A stretch of DNA of 49,029 nt. Origin: Bacteroidales bacterium (GTDB taxonomy: Bacteria; Bacteroidota; Bacteroidia; Bacteroidales; Muribaculaceae). Every line of letters begins with the position of its first letter. Position 1 is the stretch's first letter. Both the position numbers and the translations under genes were made by a program. The stretch spans positions 1 through 49,029 of the forward strand of contig SUXH01000020.1 of NCBI GenBank assembly GCA_015061055.1. The letters are read 5' to 3'. The notes under the pieces are model-generated. The model was not told the origin of the DNA, made no database searches, and saw only the letters and a list, made by a program, of their open reading frames with translations. This document shows positions 15,821-24,683 of the stretch, in pieces.

Positions 15821-16306
15821 ATGGAAAAGATTGCAAGTTTCACAATAAATCATCTCACAATGAAACGTGGTATCTTTGTCTCGCGTAAGGATAAATTACC
15901 TAATGGAGATATCGTTACCACATTCGACATCCGAATGAAAGAGCCCAACCGTGAACCTGTGGTACATCAAGATGCGTTACACACCATAGAACATCTTGCC
16001 GCCACATTTTTACGCAACCATCCCGAGTGGAAACACAAGGTTATCTATTGGGGACCTATGGGTTGTTGTACGGGCAACTATTTGATTCTTGAAGGCGACC
16101 TGCAATCAGCCGATATTTTAACATTGATGCAACAAACATTCTCATTCATCAGCAACTTCGATAGCGAAATACCCGGAGCCACTGCGCGTGATTGTGGAAA
16201 CTACACACTCAACAACTTGCCTATGGCACGTTGGGAAGCAAATAAATATCTGACCGAAGTACTGCTGAATCCTTCTGTTGAAAATTTAAACTATCCTAAA
16301 GACTAA
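15821..16306 (+). CDS. luxS: S-ribosylhomocysteine lyase (AI-2 synthase)
   Basis: 161 residues. The metal site HTIEH (His54, Glu57, His58) and Cys125 in ARDCGNY are intact, and the catalytic cysteine lies in PMGCCTGNY (Cys82; the second cysteine is unusual, as relatives usually have Gln or Arg there). It converts S-ribosylhomocysteine to homocysteine and the AI-2 precursor DPD. Co-transcribed with mtnN, then terminated by a hairpin. Confidence 0.95.
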   Translation: MEKIASFTINHLTMKRGIFVSRKDKLPNGDIVTTFDIRMKEPNREPVVHQDALHTIEHLAATFLRNHPEWKHKVIYWGPMGCCTGNYLILEGDLQSADILTLMQQTFSFISNFDSEIPGATARDCGNYTLNNLPMARWEANKYLTEVLLNPSVENLNYPKD

Positions 16307-16309
16307 AAG

Positions 16310-16334
16310 AACTGTTTGGCAGTGCCAAGCAGTT
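16310..16334 (+). terminator. Terminator after luxS
   Basis: The arms 16310-16321 and 16323-16334 (AACTGTTTGGCA/TGCCAAGCAGTT) pair with one G-U, followed by TTCTTATT; four bases after the luxS stop. Confidence 0.7.
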
Positions 16335-16443
16335 TTCTTATTCAATAGCAATGAGTCACGAACTCCCATATACCGGATAAGAAATTTCACACCTAATTGA
16401 TACGATTCTATCGTATTTATGCATTTATCTCAACGATTTTGCG

Positions 16444-16451
16444 TATATTTG
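16444..16451 (+). promoter_or_regulatory. -7 box (TATATTTG) of fbp
   Basis: Perfect TAnnTTTG 18 bp before the chosen ATG; no clear -33 box. Confidence 0.5.
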
Positions 16452-16469
16452 TGATAGAAACATTATTTG

Positions 16470-18479
16470 ATGATGAAATACAATCATAACTCACATAAGG
16501 AAATCACAGAAGAAGTTGTAATGAACGATTTACGCTATCTTCAATTATTATCTCGCAGCTTTCCCTCTATTGCTGCAGCAAGTACTGAAATCATCAACCT
16601 TGAAGCTATATTGAACTTGCCTAAAGGAACCGAGCATTTCCTTGCCGATTTACATGGCGAATACGAAGCAGTTCAACACGTGTTACGTAATGCGTCGGGT
16701 AATATCAAGCGAAAAGTGCGCGAGATATATGATAACGAACTCAACAAAGAACAACAAAAAGAACTTTGCACACTAATTTACTATCCCGAACAGAAGCTCA
16801 AACTTGTAAAAGAAGAAGTCAAAGCCGAAAACTTAGATGAATGGTTCTTTAGCACAATCAATCGCCTTGTTATGGTGTGTCGCACTGTTTCATCTAAATA
16901 TTCACGTTCCAAAGTAATAAAAGCTCTGCCGGATGATTTCTCATATATCATTCAAGAGCTTCTCCACGAAAATGCTATTGAGCCCAATAAGCAGGCTTAT
17001 GTAGACGTTATAGTACGTACAATTATATCTACAGGACGCGCAGAGGATTTCATCACTGCTATCAGCACTCTCATTCAACGTCTTGTAATCGACCACTTGC
17101 ATATTCTCGGCGACGTATTCGATCGAGGTCCAAGTCCCGATAAGATAATGGATATCCTATGCAGTTACCACAATTTCGATATTCAATGGGGTAACCACGA
17201 CATATTGTGGATGGGAGCAGTAAGTGGTAACGACTGCTGTATTGCCAATGTTGTGCGTCTGGCTTTGCGCTATGCCAACCAGTCGGTACTTGAAGATGGA
17301 TATGGTATCAGTCTGCTACCTCTTGCTACTTTTGCTATGGAAGCTTACGCCAATGACGACTGCACTAAGTTTGTTCCTATCAACAACGAAGGCGACACAT
17401 TTAACGAAAAAACACTTCGAATGCTTGCACAGATGCACAAAGCTATAAGCATTATTCAATTCAAGCTCGAAGCACAAATCATCAATCGTCGCCCCGACTT
17501 TGAAATGGAGAATCGATTATTATTGCATCGCATCGACTTCAACAAAGGCACTATAAACATTGACGATAAGGAATATGTTCTTAACGACACACTATTTCCT
17601 ACAATCGACCCGCAAAACCCTTATGAGCTTACGCCCGAAGAGCAAGAAATCGTACATAAACTACACAATTCATTTGTCAGTAGCGAGAAATTGAATCGCC
17701 ACACACTTTGCTTGTTCCGCAATGGTTGCGTGTACACAGTGATGAATTCAAATTTGCTATACCACGCATCTATTCCACTCAATGAAGATGGCTCATTCAA
17801 AGAAGTATGCATAGAGGGTAAGACATACAAAGGAAAGTCATTATTCAAGAAAGTCGGTTCACTTTTGCGCGAAGCATACTTCAACGACAAGAACGATCAG
17901 CAGCCCACCTATGCCCTCGATTATGCTTGGTATCTATGGTGCGGAAAAGATTCACCTGTCTTCGATAAAAATAAAATGGCGACATTCGAAAGCTATTTCA
18001 TCGATGATAAAGAAGCCCAAAAGGAAATCAAAGGACATTACTACTCACTTCGCGACCGCGAGGATATATGCGATATGATTCTTGATGAATTTGGTGTGAC
18101 AGGAACTCATCGACATATTATTAACGGACACGTACCTGTAAGAATCTTAAAAGGAGAACAACCTATTAGAGCTAACGGAAAAATGATGGTCATCGATGGT
18201 GGTTTCTCTAAGGCATATCAACCTAAGACAGGCATTGCAGGATACACTCTTGTATATCACTCTCGTGGATTCCAACTTGTGCAACATGAGCCGTACACAT
18301 CCATCGAACAAGCTGTACGCGAAGGGCACGACATCAAGTCAACTACACAAATTGTGGAAATGAGTTCTCGACGTATGCTCGTAAAAGACACCGATAAAGG
18401 TAAAGAAATAAAAACTCAAATCGCCGATCTCAAGAAATTGCTATATGCCTACCACACAGGGGTGATTACCCGGGAATAG
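16470..18479 (+). CDS. fbp: Fructose-1,6-bisphosphatase class III
   Basis: 669 residues, the usual length of the large class III enzyme of Firmicutes and Bacteroidetes. Calcineurin-like metal motifs are in order: FLADLHGEYEA, ILGDVFDRGPSP, IQWGNHDILWMGA and INGHVPVRILKGE. The early signature ASTEIINLEAILNLPKGTEHF is typical. It removes the 1-phosphate of fructose-1,6-bisphosphate in gluconeogenesis. Two adjacent ATG codons (16470 and 16473) are possible starts; both lie just after the -7 box. Its stop is only four bases from the stop of the convergent AlbA_2 gene, with no terminator between them. Confidence 0.94.
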   Translation: MMKYNHNSHKEITEEVVMNDLRYLQLLSRSFPSIAAASTEIINLEAILNLPKGTEHFLADLHGEYEAVQHVLRNASGNIKRKVREIYDNELNKEQQKELCTLIYYPEQKLKLVKEEVKAENLDEWFFSTINRLVMVCRTVSSKYSRSKVIKALPDDFSYIIQELLHENAIEPNKQAYVDVIVRTIISTGRAEDFITAISTLIQRLVIDHLHILGDVFDRGPSPDKIMDILCSYHNFDIQWGNHDILWMGAVSGNDCCIANVVRLALRYANQSVLEDGYGISLLPLATFAMEAYANDDCTKFVPINNEGDTFNEKTLRMLAQMHKAISIIQFKLEAQIINRRPDFEMENRLLLHRIDFNKGTINIDDKEYVLNDTLFPTIDPQNPYELTPEEQEIVHKLHNSFVSSEKLNRHTLCLFRNGCVYTVMNSNLLYHASIPLNEDGSFKEVCIEGKTYKGKSLFKKVGSLLREAYFNDKNDQQPTYALDYAWYLWCGKDSPVFDKNKMATFESYFIDDKEAQKEIKGHYYSLRDREDICDMILDEFGVTGTHRHIINGHVPVRILKGEQPIRANGKMMVIDGGFSKAYQPKTGIAGYTLVYHSRGFQLVQHEPYTSIEQAVREGHDIKSTTQIVEMSSRRMLVKDTDKGKEIKTQIADLKKLLYAYHTGVITRE

Positions 18480-18483
18480 GTCT

Positions 18484-19137
18484 TTATTCGGCAAGTACCA
18501 CCACGCAACGACCTTCGCGATAGCGAATAGCAAGCGTGCGCACCATACACAGCTTTACAAGAGTGTCTTCGGCTGTTTGTTTCGACAAATGGGCAATTTT
18601 CATATATTCTTCGAGTGTAATTTCAGCATTCTCGTTTAAATAATCTATTAAAATCTGTTCCTTTTCTGAAAATTCAATCAGCGAAGGAGCAGTTTTTTTC
18701 ATTGCATGCCACACCTTTATATGCAACACACTTGCAAGGATATTTTCATCAGCTACTCTATAATAAGCGCACCACTTTTTATCGTCATCTTGTGCTTTTA
18801 CCGGCAATTCATTGGCAGGATGCACATCAACTTTCAGCACACATTTTCCTTCAACTCTATATGACTGAAAACTCACTCTTTGAGGAGGGCGACAATAGAT
18901 TTCGGCAGCTTGTTCTATCATATACATTTCTTCATCACTCTCCACACCTACTACTTTTCCATTATCTTTAACTCCAACAAGCAGACTACCGCCACGATTG
19001 TTTGCAAAGGCCGATATGCTACGAGCTATCTTCCGAGCGTCCGAAATCTTAAACTTAAAATCCTGACACTCGTGTTCACCTTCCTCAATTAGATTCTGTA
19101 TATAATGCTTACTTTTTATCTCTTTTATAACCTCCAT
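18484..19137 (-). CDS. AlbA_2 (Schlafen-type ATP-binding) domain protein
   Basis: 217 residues from the ATG at 19137. A longer frame reaches 19224 but the promoter at 19164-19171 lies inside it. The AlbA_2 domain is clear: EGEHECQDFKF (19-29), then ISAFANNRGGSLLVGVKDNGKVVGV (about 41-65) and a conserved CAYYRVADENI segment. The C-terminal 70 residues look like a winged helix. AlbA_2 domains bind nucleotide and occur in transcription regulators and in some defence or RNase proteins. Here the short, single-domain form with no toxin or nuclease partner favours a regulator. Function unknown. Confidence 0.8.
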   Translation of the reverse strand: MEVIKEIKSKHYIQNLIEEGEHECQDFKFKISDARKIARSISAFANNRGGSLLVGVKDNGKVVGVESDEEMYMIEQAAEIYCRPPQRVSFQSYRVEGKCVLKVDVHPANELPVKAQDDDKKWCAYYRVADENILASVLHIKVWHAMKKTAPSLIEFSEKEQILIDYLNENAEITLEEYMKIAHLSKQTAEDTLVKLCMVRTLAIRYREGRCVVVLAE

Positions 19138-19163
19138 ATAATTAAGTAGCTCGTTTAGGACAA

Positions 19164-19171
19164 CAAAGTTA
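19164..19171 (-). promoter_or_regulatory. -7 box (TAACTTTG) of the AlbA_2 gene
   Basis: Perfect TAnnTTTG on the minus strand, 26 bp upstream of the chosen ATG; it decides the start. Confidence 0.55.
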
Positions 19172-19204
19172 ATAATGTTTTCCGACACAACCGATATACT
19201 AAAC

Positions 19205-19242
19205 AAAAAAGTGGCATATCTCATCTATAAGACACGCCACTT
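19205..19242 (-). terminator. Terminator of the SGNH hydrolase gene
   Basis: AAGTGGC (19209-19215) pairs with GCCACTT (19236-19242), followed on the minus strand by a T-run; 20 bp after the stop codon. Confidence 0.7.
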
Positions 19243-19262
19243 CATTTCTATCTAAAAAGTTA

Positions 19263-20378
19263 TTATTCTACTATGTATTTTAAGATTTCATTGAGTTTAT
19301 CAGCATATGCTCTGAAACCAAGATCGGTAAAGTGAATACCATCAACAGTTCCTTCGTTATCGTATCCGCTCAATCCTTCACAAGTCACATAATATAAATT
19401 ATTCGGATTATCAGCCTTCAACTTCTCATAATTCTTGCGCCAAGCATCATTCTTTTGTGCAAGGTAGTTCTTTGTAAACTTGTCATATTTAGTGTAACTA
19501 TACATTGGACCTTCAACCATAATAATTGGAACATTTGGGCACAATGTACGCAATGTATTCACAAATCCATATGTCAACTTTTCACACATATCCTTAGTAC
19601 AATTTGGTATCGGATCAAGGACAAATGCTGTTACATTTGGAATTGAAGCCATAGCAAGAGCCATATAATTATCCATCTTACCTTCTCCGCTAAATCCAAG
19701 ATTTATACACTCAACATTTAAATCTCTTTGAATCATATTTGTAGCCACCATACCGGTGCGAGTAGCACAGCCACCTTGCATTATACTTGTACCATAGAAC
19801 ACTACTCTCTTTTCCTTACGTGGATTATTTAGAATTGGCTTTTGTATTACCGCCGAGCTATCAACTCCGATTTCCATCCAATTCACACCATCATACAACG
19901 GCAAATATATCATATATTCACGCATTTCCTTAGGTAAACCATCGGCATAAACCTTAGTTTGTATTGAATCTTTCTTGTATGGACGATTTGTGTTCACATA
20001 TTCCCAATTACCTTCATCGTTTAGGATATATAAATCTGTTCCCTTAATTCCTGTATCAGCCATATGAGCCATATGGAAATTCCAAGTAAGATTATAACGT
20101 ATACCTATACGCTCCGAATTTGAAGCAAAGCGAATTGCAAGACCGGCACAATTTCTACCTCTATCCCACAATCCCGCACGAGTCTTATCCTTCATAATAC
20201 TATCTTTCAAATAGCCGGGTAGACGATGATAAGGTGACAATGTGTTGTCAAATCCCTTATTAATCATTCTAAACTCTAGAGCATTTACATACTTCAATTC
20301 CTTTTTTTCTTCGGCCTTAATCACAAAAGCCACACACACCATTGCAATAAGCAATAGCATTGTCTTGATTGTTTTCAT
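19263..20378 (-). CDS. Exported SGNH/GDSL hydrolase with N-terminal GxDLY domain
   Basis: 371 residues with a signal peptide (about 1-22). The N-terminal beta domain (about 28-180) holds KGTDLYILND, the GxDLY motif of SGNH N-terminal domains. The hydrolase domain has Ser198 in FYGTSIMQGG, Gly in LGFSGEG, Asn in LDPIPNC, and Asp346 and His349 in DGIHFTDLG. These are lipase/acylhydrolase-like esterases, often active on acetylated or otherwise acylated glycans. The substrate cannot be read from the sequence. Single-gene unit with its own terminator. Confidence 0.85.
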   Translation of the reverse strand: MKTIKTMLLLIAMVCVAFVIKAEEKKELKYVNALEFRMINKGFDNTLSPYHRLPGYLKDSIMKDKTRAGLWDRGRNCAGLAIRFASNSERIGIRYNLTWNFHMAHMADTGIKGTDLYILNDEGNWEYVNTNRPYKKDSIQTKVYADGLPKEMREYMIYLPLYDGVNWMEIGVDSSAVIQKPILNNPRKEKRVVFYGTSIMQGGCATRTGMVATNMIQRDLNVECINLGFSGEGKMDNYMALAMASIPNVTAFVLDPIPNCTKDMCEKLTYGFVNTLRTLCPNVPIIMVEGPMYSYTKYDKFTKNYLAQKNDAWRKNYEKLKADNPNNLYYVTCEGLSGYDNEGTVDGIHFTDLGFRAYADKLNEILKYIVE

Positions 20379-20519
20379 AATGCTTATATATTTGTTATTT
20401 TTTAAGTTATATCTCTTTTGCCCATTCTAAAATGCCTAAGTATCGCTTTTTACTATCACATAGGCAGTCATCAACACATTATTAATACCATAACAATTTT
20501 TATCAATATACTAACTAAA

Positions 20520-20558
20520 AAAATCGTTACAATTGAATTATACAAAAGTAACGATTTT
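20520..20558 (-). terminator. Terminator of the first OmpA-lipoprotein gene
   Basis: 11-bp arms AAAATCGTTAC (20520-20530) and GTAACGATTTT (20548-20558), then T-rich sequence on the minus strand; 30 bp after the stop. Confidence 0.8.
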
Positions 20559-20587
20559 AATAATTGTACACAAGAAATACAGCATTA

Positions 20588-21262
20588 TTATTTCAACTCT
20601 ACATATATCTCAACCGAGCGATTCATTGCACGTCCTGACATTGTTCCATTATCAGCTATTGGACTATCGCTCCCCAATCCCTGCACTTTCACTCTATTGC
20701 GGTCTATTCCACATGCAATCAGATATCCGGCAGCGGCTCTTGCTCGTTCCTCCGACAACTGTTTTGAGTAATCTCTACTCTCCACATTGTCGGTGCTGCC
20801 ATACACATATATATCACCTTTGATTTCCTTCAACTTACGTGCAATAGCATTCAACGAACGTTTTGAATCTTCAGACAATTTCGACTCACGCACATTAAAC
20901 ATAACAACATTATCATCTGTTGCTCGATAATAACACTTTCCATTACTTTCATCTATAAACACTTGTGACTTTACAGATTGATATTGATAATTCTGTTCCA
21001 AATGATTCTCATTTGCAATACGACGTTTTTTAGCATCTTCTTCTGCACCTATTGACGAACCAACTACAGTTCCAATCGAAGAACCCAACTGCGCACCTAA
21101 ATATCCTGTGTAACAATCACCTAAAGCTGATCCTATACCGGCTCCAACAACAGCACCACCGATACTGCCTATTATTGCACCATTTGTCTGATTGCTCCAT
21201 GATGCACAACTACTCACCGACACTGAAACAACCAACACTAATATATAACAAGTCTTTCTCAT
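20588..21262 (-). CDS. OmpA-family lipoprotein with glycine zipper, paralog A
   Basis: 224 residues. Lipobox VSSC with Cys19, so an outer-membrane lipoprotein. Residues about 28-72 are a glycine-zipper stretch (GAIIGSIGGAVVGAGIGSALG). The C-terminal OmpA domain (about 115-224) has the peptidoglycan-binding residues Asp158 (GSTDNV) and Arg173 (EERARA). It should tether the outer membrane to the cell wall. The OmpA part differs greatly from its neighbour at 21406 although the architecture is the same. A 19-bp inverted repeat lies two bases upstream of the ATG. Confidence 0.88.
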   Translation of the reverse strand: MRKTCYILVLVVSVSVSSCASWSNQTNGAIIGSIGGAVVGAGIGSALGDCYTGYLGAQLGSSIGTVVGSSIGAEEDAKKRRIANENHLEQNYQYQSVKSQVFIDESNGKCYYRATDDNVVMFNVRESKLSEDSKRSLNAIARKLKEIKGDIYVYGSTDNVESRDYSKQLSEERARAAAGYLIACGIDRNRVKVQGLGSDSPIADNGTMSGRAMNRSVEIYVELK

Positions 21263-21264
21263 AT

Positions 21265-21283
21265 AACTATACTTTGTATAGTT
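21265..21283 (-). promoter_or_regulatory. Inverted repeat touching the start codon of paralog A
   Basis: AACTATAC-TTT-GTATAGTT, perfect 8-bp arms. In the mRNA it would form a hairpin ending two bases before AUG; as DNA it could be an operator. Confidence 0.55.
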
Positions 21284-21334
21284 CGACTTTTATACTTAAA
21301 AATAGTTTAATGACAATTAAACTACAAATATCAT

Positions 21335-21372
21335 AAAAAAGTTGTGCAAAGATTTACATTTTCTTGCACAAC
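21335..21372 (-). terminator. Terminator of the second OmpA-lipoprotein gene
   Basis: GTTGTGCAA (21341-21349) pairs with TTGCACAAC (21364-21372), followed on the minus strand by six T (21340-21335). Confidence 0.8.
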
Positions 21373-21405
21373 CTCTTAAATCTATGTAATAATAAGAATG
21401 TTATC

Positions 21406-22104
21406 TTATTTCAACGTGCCGGCATTAGCCTGATTTACCATATCTTGATTTGCAGTAATATAGATTTCTACTCGACGATTTTGAGCACGTCCGGCTTCGG
21501 TATCATTACTTGCCACAGGATTATCCCAAGCAAGACCTTGAGCTGTCATACGTGCAACCGGAACACCAGCATTAGCCAAATATGTTTGTACAGCTTGTGC
21601 TCGTTGGTTTGACACCTTCTGATTTGCTTCAAGAGTACCCACATTGTCTGTATATCCATAAATAGTAACATCAGTTGATGGATTGTTCTTTAATGAAACA
21701 GCAAACTCACTCAAAGATTTCTTTGCCGATTCACTCAAAGTACTCTTATTGAATCCAAATAGGATTCCACTTTCAAAGGTAACTTTAATAGCTTGAAGTT
21801 CATTTTGATCGGTTACTGTTTCTACTTGAGCTCCTTCTATCTTTGCTAATTCTTCCTTTTGCTTATCCATCTTCTTTCCAATAAGAACACCGGCTGTTGC
21901 ACCTGCTGCAGTTCCAAGCACACCTCCTATCAAAGCTCCCTTACCACCGCCAATAAGAGCACCCACACCGGCTCCTACAGCAGCTCCACTTGCAGTTCCA
22001 ATCACTGCACCTTTTTGAGTATTACTCGCATTTTGAATTGATGCACAACCTGTTGTTCCAATCAACAACGCTGCGCTTACTGTAACACATAGAATCTTTT
22101 TCAT
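21406..22104 (-). CDS. OmpA-family lipoprotein with glycine zipper, paralog B
   Basis: 232 residues. Signal peptide with lipobox ending Cys20 (IGTTGC). Long glycine zipper at about 32-78 (repeated GAAVGAGVGALIGGG-like units), then a short charged helix and an OmpA C-terminal domain (about 105-225) with Asp153 (YTDNVG) and Arg168 (SNQRAQ) that bind the diaminopimelate of peptidoglycan. Expected at the inner face of the outer membrane. It has its own promoter and terminator, so despite the adjacency to paralog A the two are separately controlled. Confidence 0.9.
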   Translation of the reverse strand: MKKILCVTVSAALLIGTTGCASIQNASNTQKGAVIGTASGAAVGAGVGALIGGGKGALIGGVLGTAAGATAGVLIGKKMDKQKEELAKIEGAQVETVTDQNELQAIKVTFESGILFGFNKSTLSESAKKSLSEFAVSLKNNPSTDVTIYGYTDNVGTLEANQKVSNQRAQAVQTYLANAGVPVARMTAQGLAWDNPVASNDTEAGRAQNRRVEIYITANQDMVNQANAGTLK

Positions 22105-22140
22105 AATTACTCAATTTTGTTTATACATTTAATTCTTTAG

Positions 22141-22172
22141 CAAATTTAAAAATTTCCTGATACATTTCACAA
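22141..22172 (-). promoter_or_regulatory. Promoter of OmpA-lipoprotein B (TTG-N21-TAAATTTG)
   Basis: Perfect -7 box on the minus strand at 22148-22141, with TTG at 22172-22170. The -33 part is weaker than the -7 part. Confidence 0.5.
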
Positions 22173-22177
22173 CATTT

Positions 22178-22208
22178 TTTCATTAAATTGAGTTTTTTCG
22201 TACTTTTG
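22178..22208 (+). promoter_or_regulatory. Promoter of the C1B peptidase gene (TTTC-N19-TACTTTTG)
   Basis: Perfect -7 box at 22201-22208 with TTTC at 22178-22181, back-to-back with the promoter of OmpA-lipoprotein B. Confidence 0.55.
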
Positions 22209-22240
22209 CACTATTAAATTTAACCAATACATACAAATTT

Positions 22241-23443
22241 ATGAAACAATATGCTTATATAAGTGCAATCGCACTTGCATCAATAGCATTTTCCACCAAT
22301 GCGCAAGAAGTGGTGAATGCCGATAGCACAGGATTTAAATTCACCGATGTAAAAGTAGCAAAATCCACTCCTGTTACCAACCAAAACAAGTCAGGAACTT
22401 GTTGGTGTTTCTCTGCCAACACATTTCTTGAAAACGAAATACTCAAAGCAACAGGTAATAAAGTGAATCTATCTGAAATGTTTGTCGTATACAAATGCTA
22501 TCACGACAAAGCTGTTCGCTACATTCGTACCGATGGTCAAATCCATTTCGAGCAAGGCGGAAGTCATCTTGACGTTCCATATATATGGCAACGCTATGGT
22601 ATGATGCCCGAAGAATCCTACAAAGGTCTTGAATATGGAGAAAAAAAGCATGATCACTATGAAATGACTGCCGGACTTATTGGCTATATAGATGCCATTA
22701 AAAATCGTCAGAAAACTAAGTATTCTACAGCTTGGCTCAAAGGAATTGACGGAATCCTTGATGCATATCTTGGTGAAATCCCTGAAACATTCATCGTCGA
22801 TGGCAAGGAGTACACACCTGAAACCTATGCTCAATCACTCGGAATCAATATGAACGACTACGTAGCTATCACATCATTCACACACCATCCATTCAATACA
22901 ACTTTTTCTCTCGAAGTTGCCGACAATTGGATTTGGGGACAATATCACAATGTTAAGATGGAAGAAATGAAAGCTATAGTTGACAATGCTATAAAAAATG
23001 GATACACTCTTGCGTGGGCAGCCGATGTGAGTGAAAAAGGTTGGAAATGGAAAAATGGTGTAGCTTTAATGCCTGCCGAAAAATCAGCCGACACACTCGA
23101 AGGAACCGAACTCGCTCGTTGGACTGCTCTTTCCGATAAAGATCGCGAAAAAGAGCGATACGACTTCCATGGTTACGTTCCCGAAATAACAGTTACGCAA
23201 GAAATGCGCCAAGAATGGTTCGATAATCATGAAACAACCGACGACCATGGTATGGTAATCGTGGGTTCAGCAGTCGACCAAGATGGGAATCGTTACTACA
23301 AAGTACAGAACTCGTGGGATACAAATCAAGTATACAAAGGATTTATTTATGTGTCTGAAGCATATTTCCTTGCAAAGACACTCAACATCACTGTAAACAA
23401 AAATGCAATCCCTGCAAAAATCCGCAAAAATCTTGGATTGTAA
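22241..23443 (+). CDS. Exported C1B cysteine peptidase (aminopeptidase C / bleomycin hydrolase family)
   Basis: 400 residues with a signal peptide (about 1-21, ending TNA). Papain-fold catalytic residues: Gln48 in VTNQNKSG, Cys54 in SGTCWCFS, His in TDDHGMVIVG and Asn in VQNSWDT. The large insert and C-terminal layout match peptidase family C1B (PepC, bleomycin hydrolase), but those are normally cytoplasmic, whereas this one is exported, as is common in Bacteroidales. It probably trims peptides in the periplasm. It ends in a 17-bp perfect stem-loop. Confidence 0.9.
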   Translation: MKQYAYISAIALASIAFSTNAQEVVNADSTGFKFTDVKVAKSTPVTNQNKSGTCWCFSANTFLENEILKATGNKVNLSEMFVVYKCYHDKAVRYIRTDGQIHFEQGGSHLDVPYIWQRYGMMPEESYKGLEYGEKKHDHYEMTAGLIGYIDAIKNRQKTKYSTAWLKGIDGILDAYLGEIPETFIVDGKEYTPETYAQSLGINMNDYVAITSFTHHPFNTTFSLEVADNWIWGQYHNVKMEEMKAIVDNAIKNGYTLAWAADVSEKGWKWKNGVALMPAEKSADTLEGTELARWTALSDKDREKERYDFHGYVPEITVTQEMRQEWFDNHETTDDHGMVIVGSAVDQDGNRYYKVQNSWDTNQVYKGFIYVSEAYFLAKTLNITVNKNAIPAKIRKNLGL

Positions 23444-23459
23444 TATAATCTCATATATT

Positions 23460-23499
23460 GAATAACAAAGGAGGTGTTTGCACACCTCCTTTGTTATTC
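23460..23499 (+). terminator. Long perfect stem-loop after the C1B peptidase gene
   Basis: 17-bp arms (23460-23476 and 23483-23499) with a six-base loop. There is no T-run afterwards, so it could be a terminator without U-tract or an mRNA 3'-end stabiliser. Confidence 0.65.
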
Positions 23500-23581
23500 A
23501 TACTGATTGAAATCTTAATTTATGTTTCCCGATTCTACGCCTATTTCCTCACCTCGTAACTTCGGTTTCATATACAAAATA

Positions 23582-24640
23582 CTAATTTATTTTTCCTGTT
23601 AACAATAATGCGAGCAACTTACTTCGGCTTATAATATAATTTACACAAAGCGTTACTGCTATTATAATTGAAGCAAAAAACACTGCTACAATAAGAGTTG
23701 GTACGACATTGAGATTCATTGCAATTAAAGGCTCGCGGAATACAGCCATTGGAAACAAGAAAAAATAATGTAACAAATATATCGCTAAACTTTGTGTTCC
23801 TAAATAAACCCACAATCGTAACATAAAAGTACCATTTGGATTGTTATCTTTAAATGCATCTTCACTCCACGGCTTCACCACAGCTACACCTACCACAGCT
23901 ACACATATATATAATATCTGCCTTGATATATCTAAACATATTGAAGGCAAATCAACTTCCCAAGGCCAACAAACATAATACATCATTACACCTCCAACTA
24001 ATAATGCCACTGTTATCCAATTACTTGATATAGTGATTTTGTCAAAAGTAGTTTTTCCTTCTCTAACTAAAACGCCAACCATAAAAATTGGGAAAAAGTC
24101 AAACACCATAGACAATCCTAACAATGCACAGGTGACTTCAGGCACAATATCTTTAGATATTCCAAGCAAAATCCACACACATATCATTAACGCCACTTTA
24201 CTTATTATCTTCTGACACATTGAGAACAAGGGTGTTAAGATAGAATATAGCAGTATTATCTCAAATAGGCACAAAGTAAACCAATAGCCGTTTTTACCTA
24301 CACTAAAATACAATCCTTCCCAAGTAGAGATAAACGGACTTTGTAACCCACTCTTTGGAAAATAAAAAATCCATAATGTACTCACCACAAAAAAAGGAAT
24401 CAACAATTGCTTTGCTCGTGATAACAAATTAGGCATTTTCAAACGCCCCTTCTCATTTAACTTGTAAGTAAAATATCCACTAATAAAAAAGAATATTGGC
24501 ATATGTATTTTCTCTACAAATTTAAACAATACAGCATTATCAATATCACGAATGCACATTGTCAACACATGACCTACTACCACAAGAAATATTGCGATAC
24601 CTTTTAACATATCAAAATGATGAAGTCGCATTTTTGCCAT
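23582..24640 (-). CDS. Acyltransferase 3 family membrane protein
   Basis: 352 residues with about ten hydrophobic segments. N-terminal motif RLHHFDMLKGIAIFLVVVGH (His24) and the FFFISGYF motif near 50-57 are typical of the acyltransferase 3 (OafA-like) family, which transfers acetyl or succinyl groups to surface glycans in the inner membrane. The upstream gene encodes an initiating sugar transferase, so modification of the same polysaccharide is a reasonable guess. A -7 box overlapping the end of that gene suggests separate transcription as well. Confidence 0.85.
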   Translation of the reverse strand: MAKMRLHHFDMLKGIAIFLVVVGHVLTMCIRDIDNAVLFKFVEKIHMPIFFFISGYFTYKLNEKGRLKMPNLLSRAKQLLIPFFVVSTLWIFYFPKSGLQSPFISTWEGLYFSVGKNGYWFTLCLFEIILLYSILTPLFSMCQKIISKVALMICVWILLGISKDIVPEVTCALLGLSMVFDFFPIFMVGVLVREGKTTFDKITISSNWITVALLVGGVMMYYVCWPWEVDLPSICLDISRQILYICVAVVGVAVVKPWSEDAFKDNNPNGTFMLRLWVYLGTQSLAIYLLHYFFLFPMAVFREPLIAMNLNVVPTLIVAVFFASIIIAVTLCVNYIISRSKLLALLLTGKIN

Positions 24641-24664
24641 AGTTTAGCTTTTTTATCATTGTTA

Positions 24665-24672
24665 CAAAGTTA
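24665..24672 (-). promoter_or_regulatory. -7 box (TAACTTTG) of the acyltransferase gene
   Basis: Perfect TAnnTTTG on the minus strand between the sugar-transferase stop and the acyltransferase ATG, 24 bp ahead of it. Confidence 0.5.
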
Positions 24673-24683
24673 GCTTACAAGCA

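Noticed and set aside
18484-19137. AlbA_2 protein as part of a defence system
   Set aside because: No nuclease, toxin, helicase or partner gene is next to it; neighbours are housekeeping genes.
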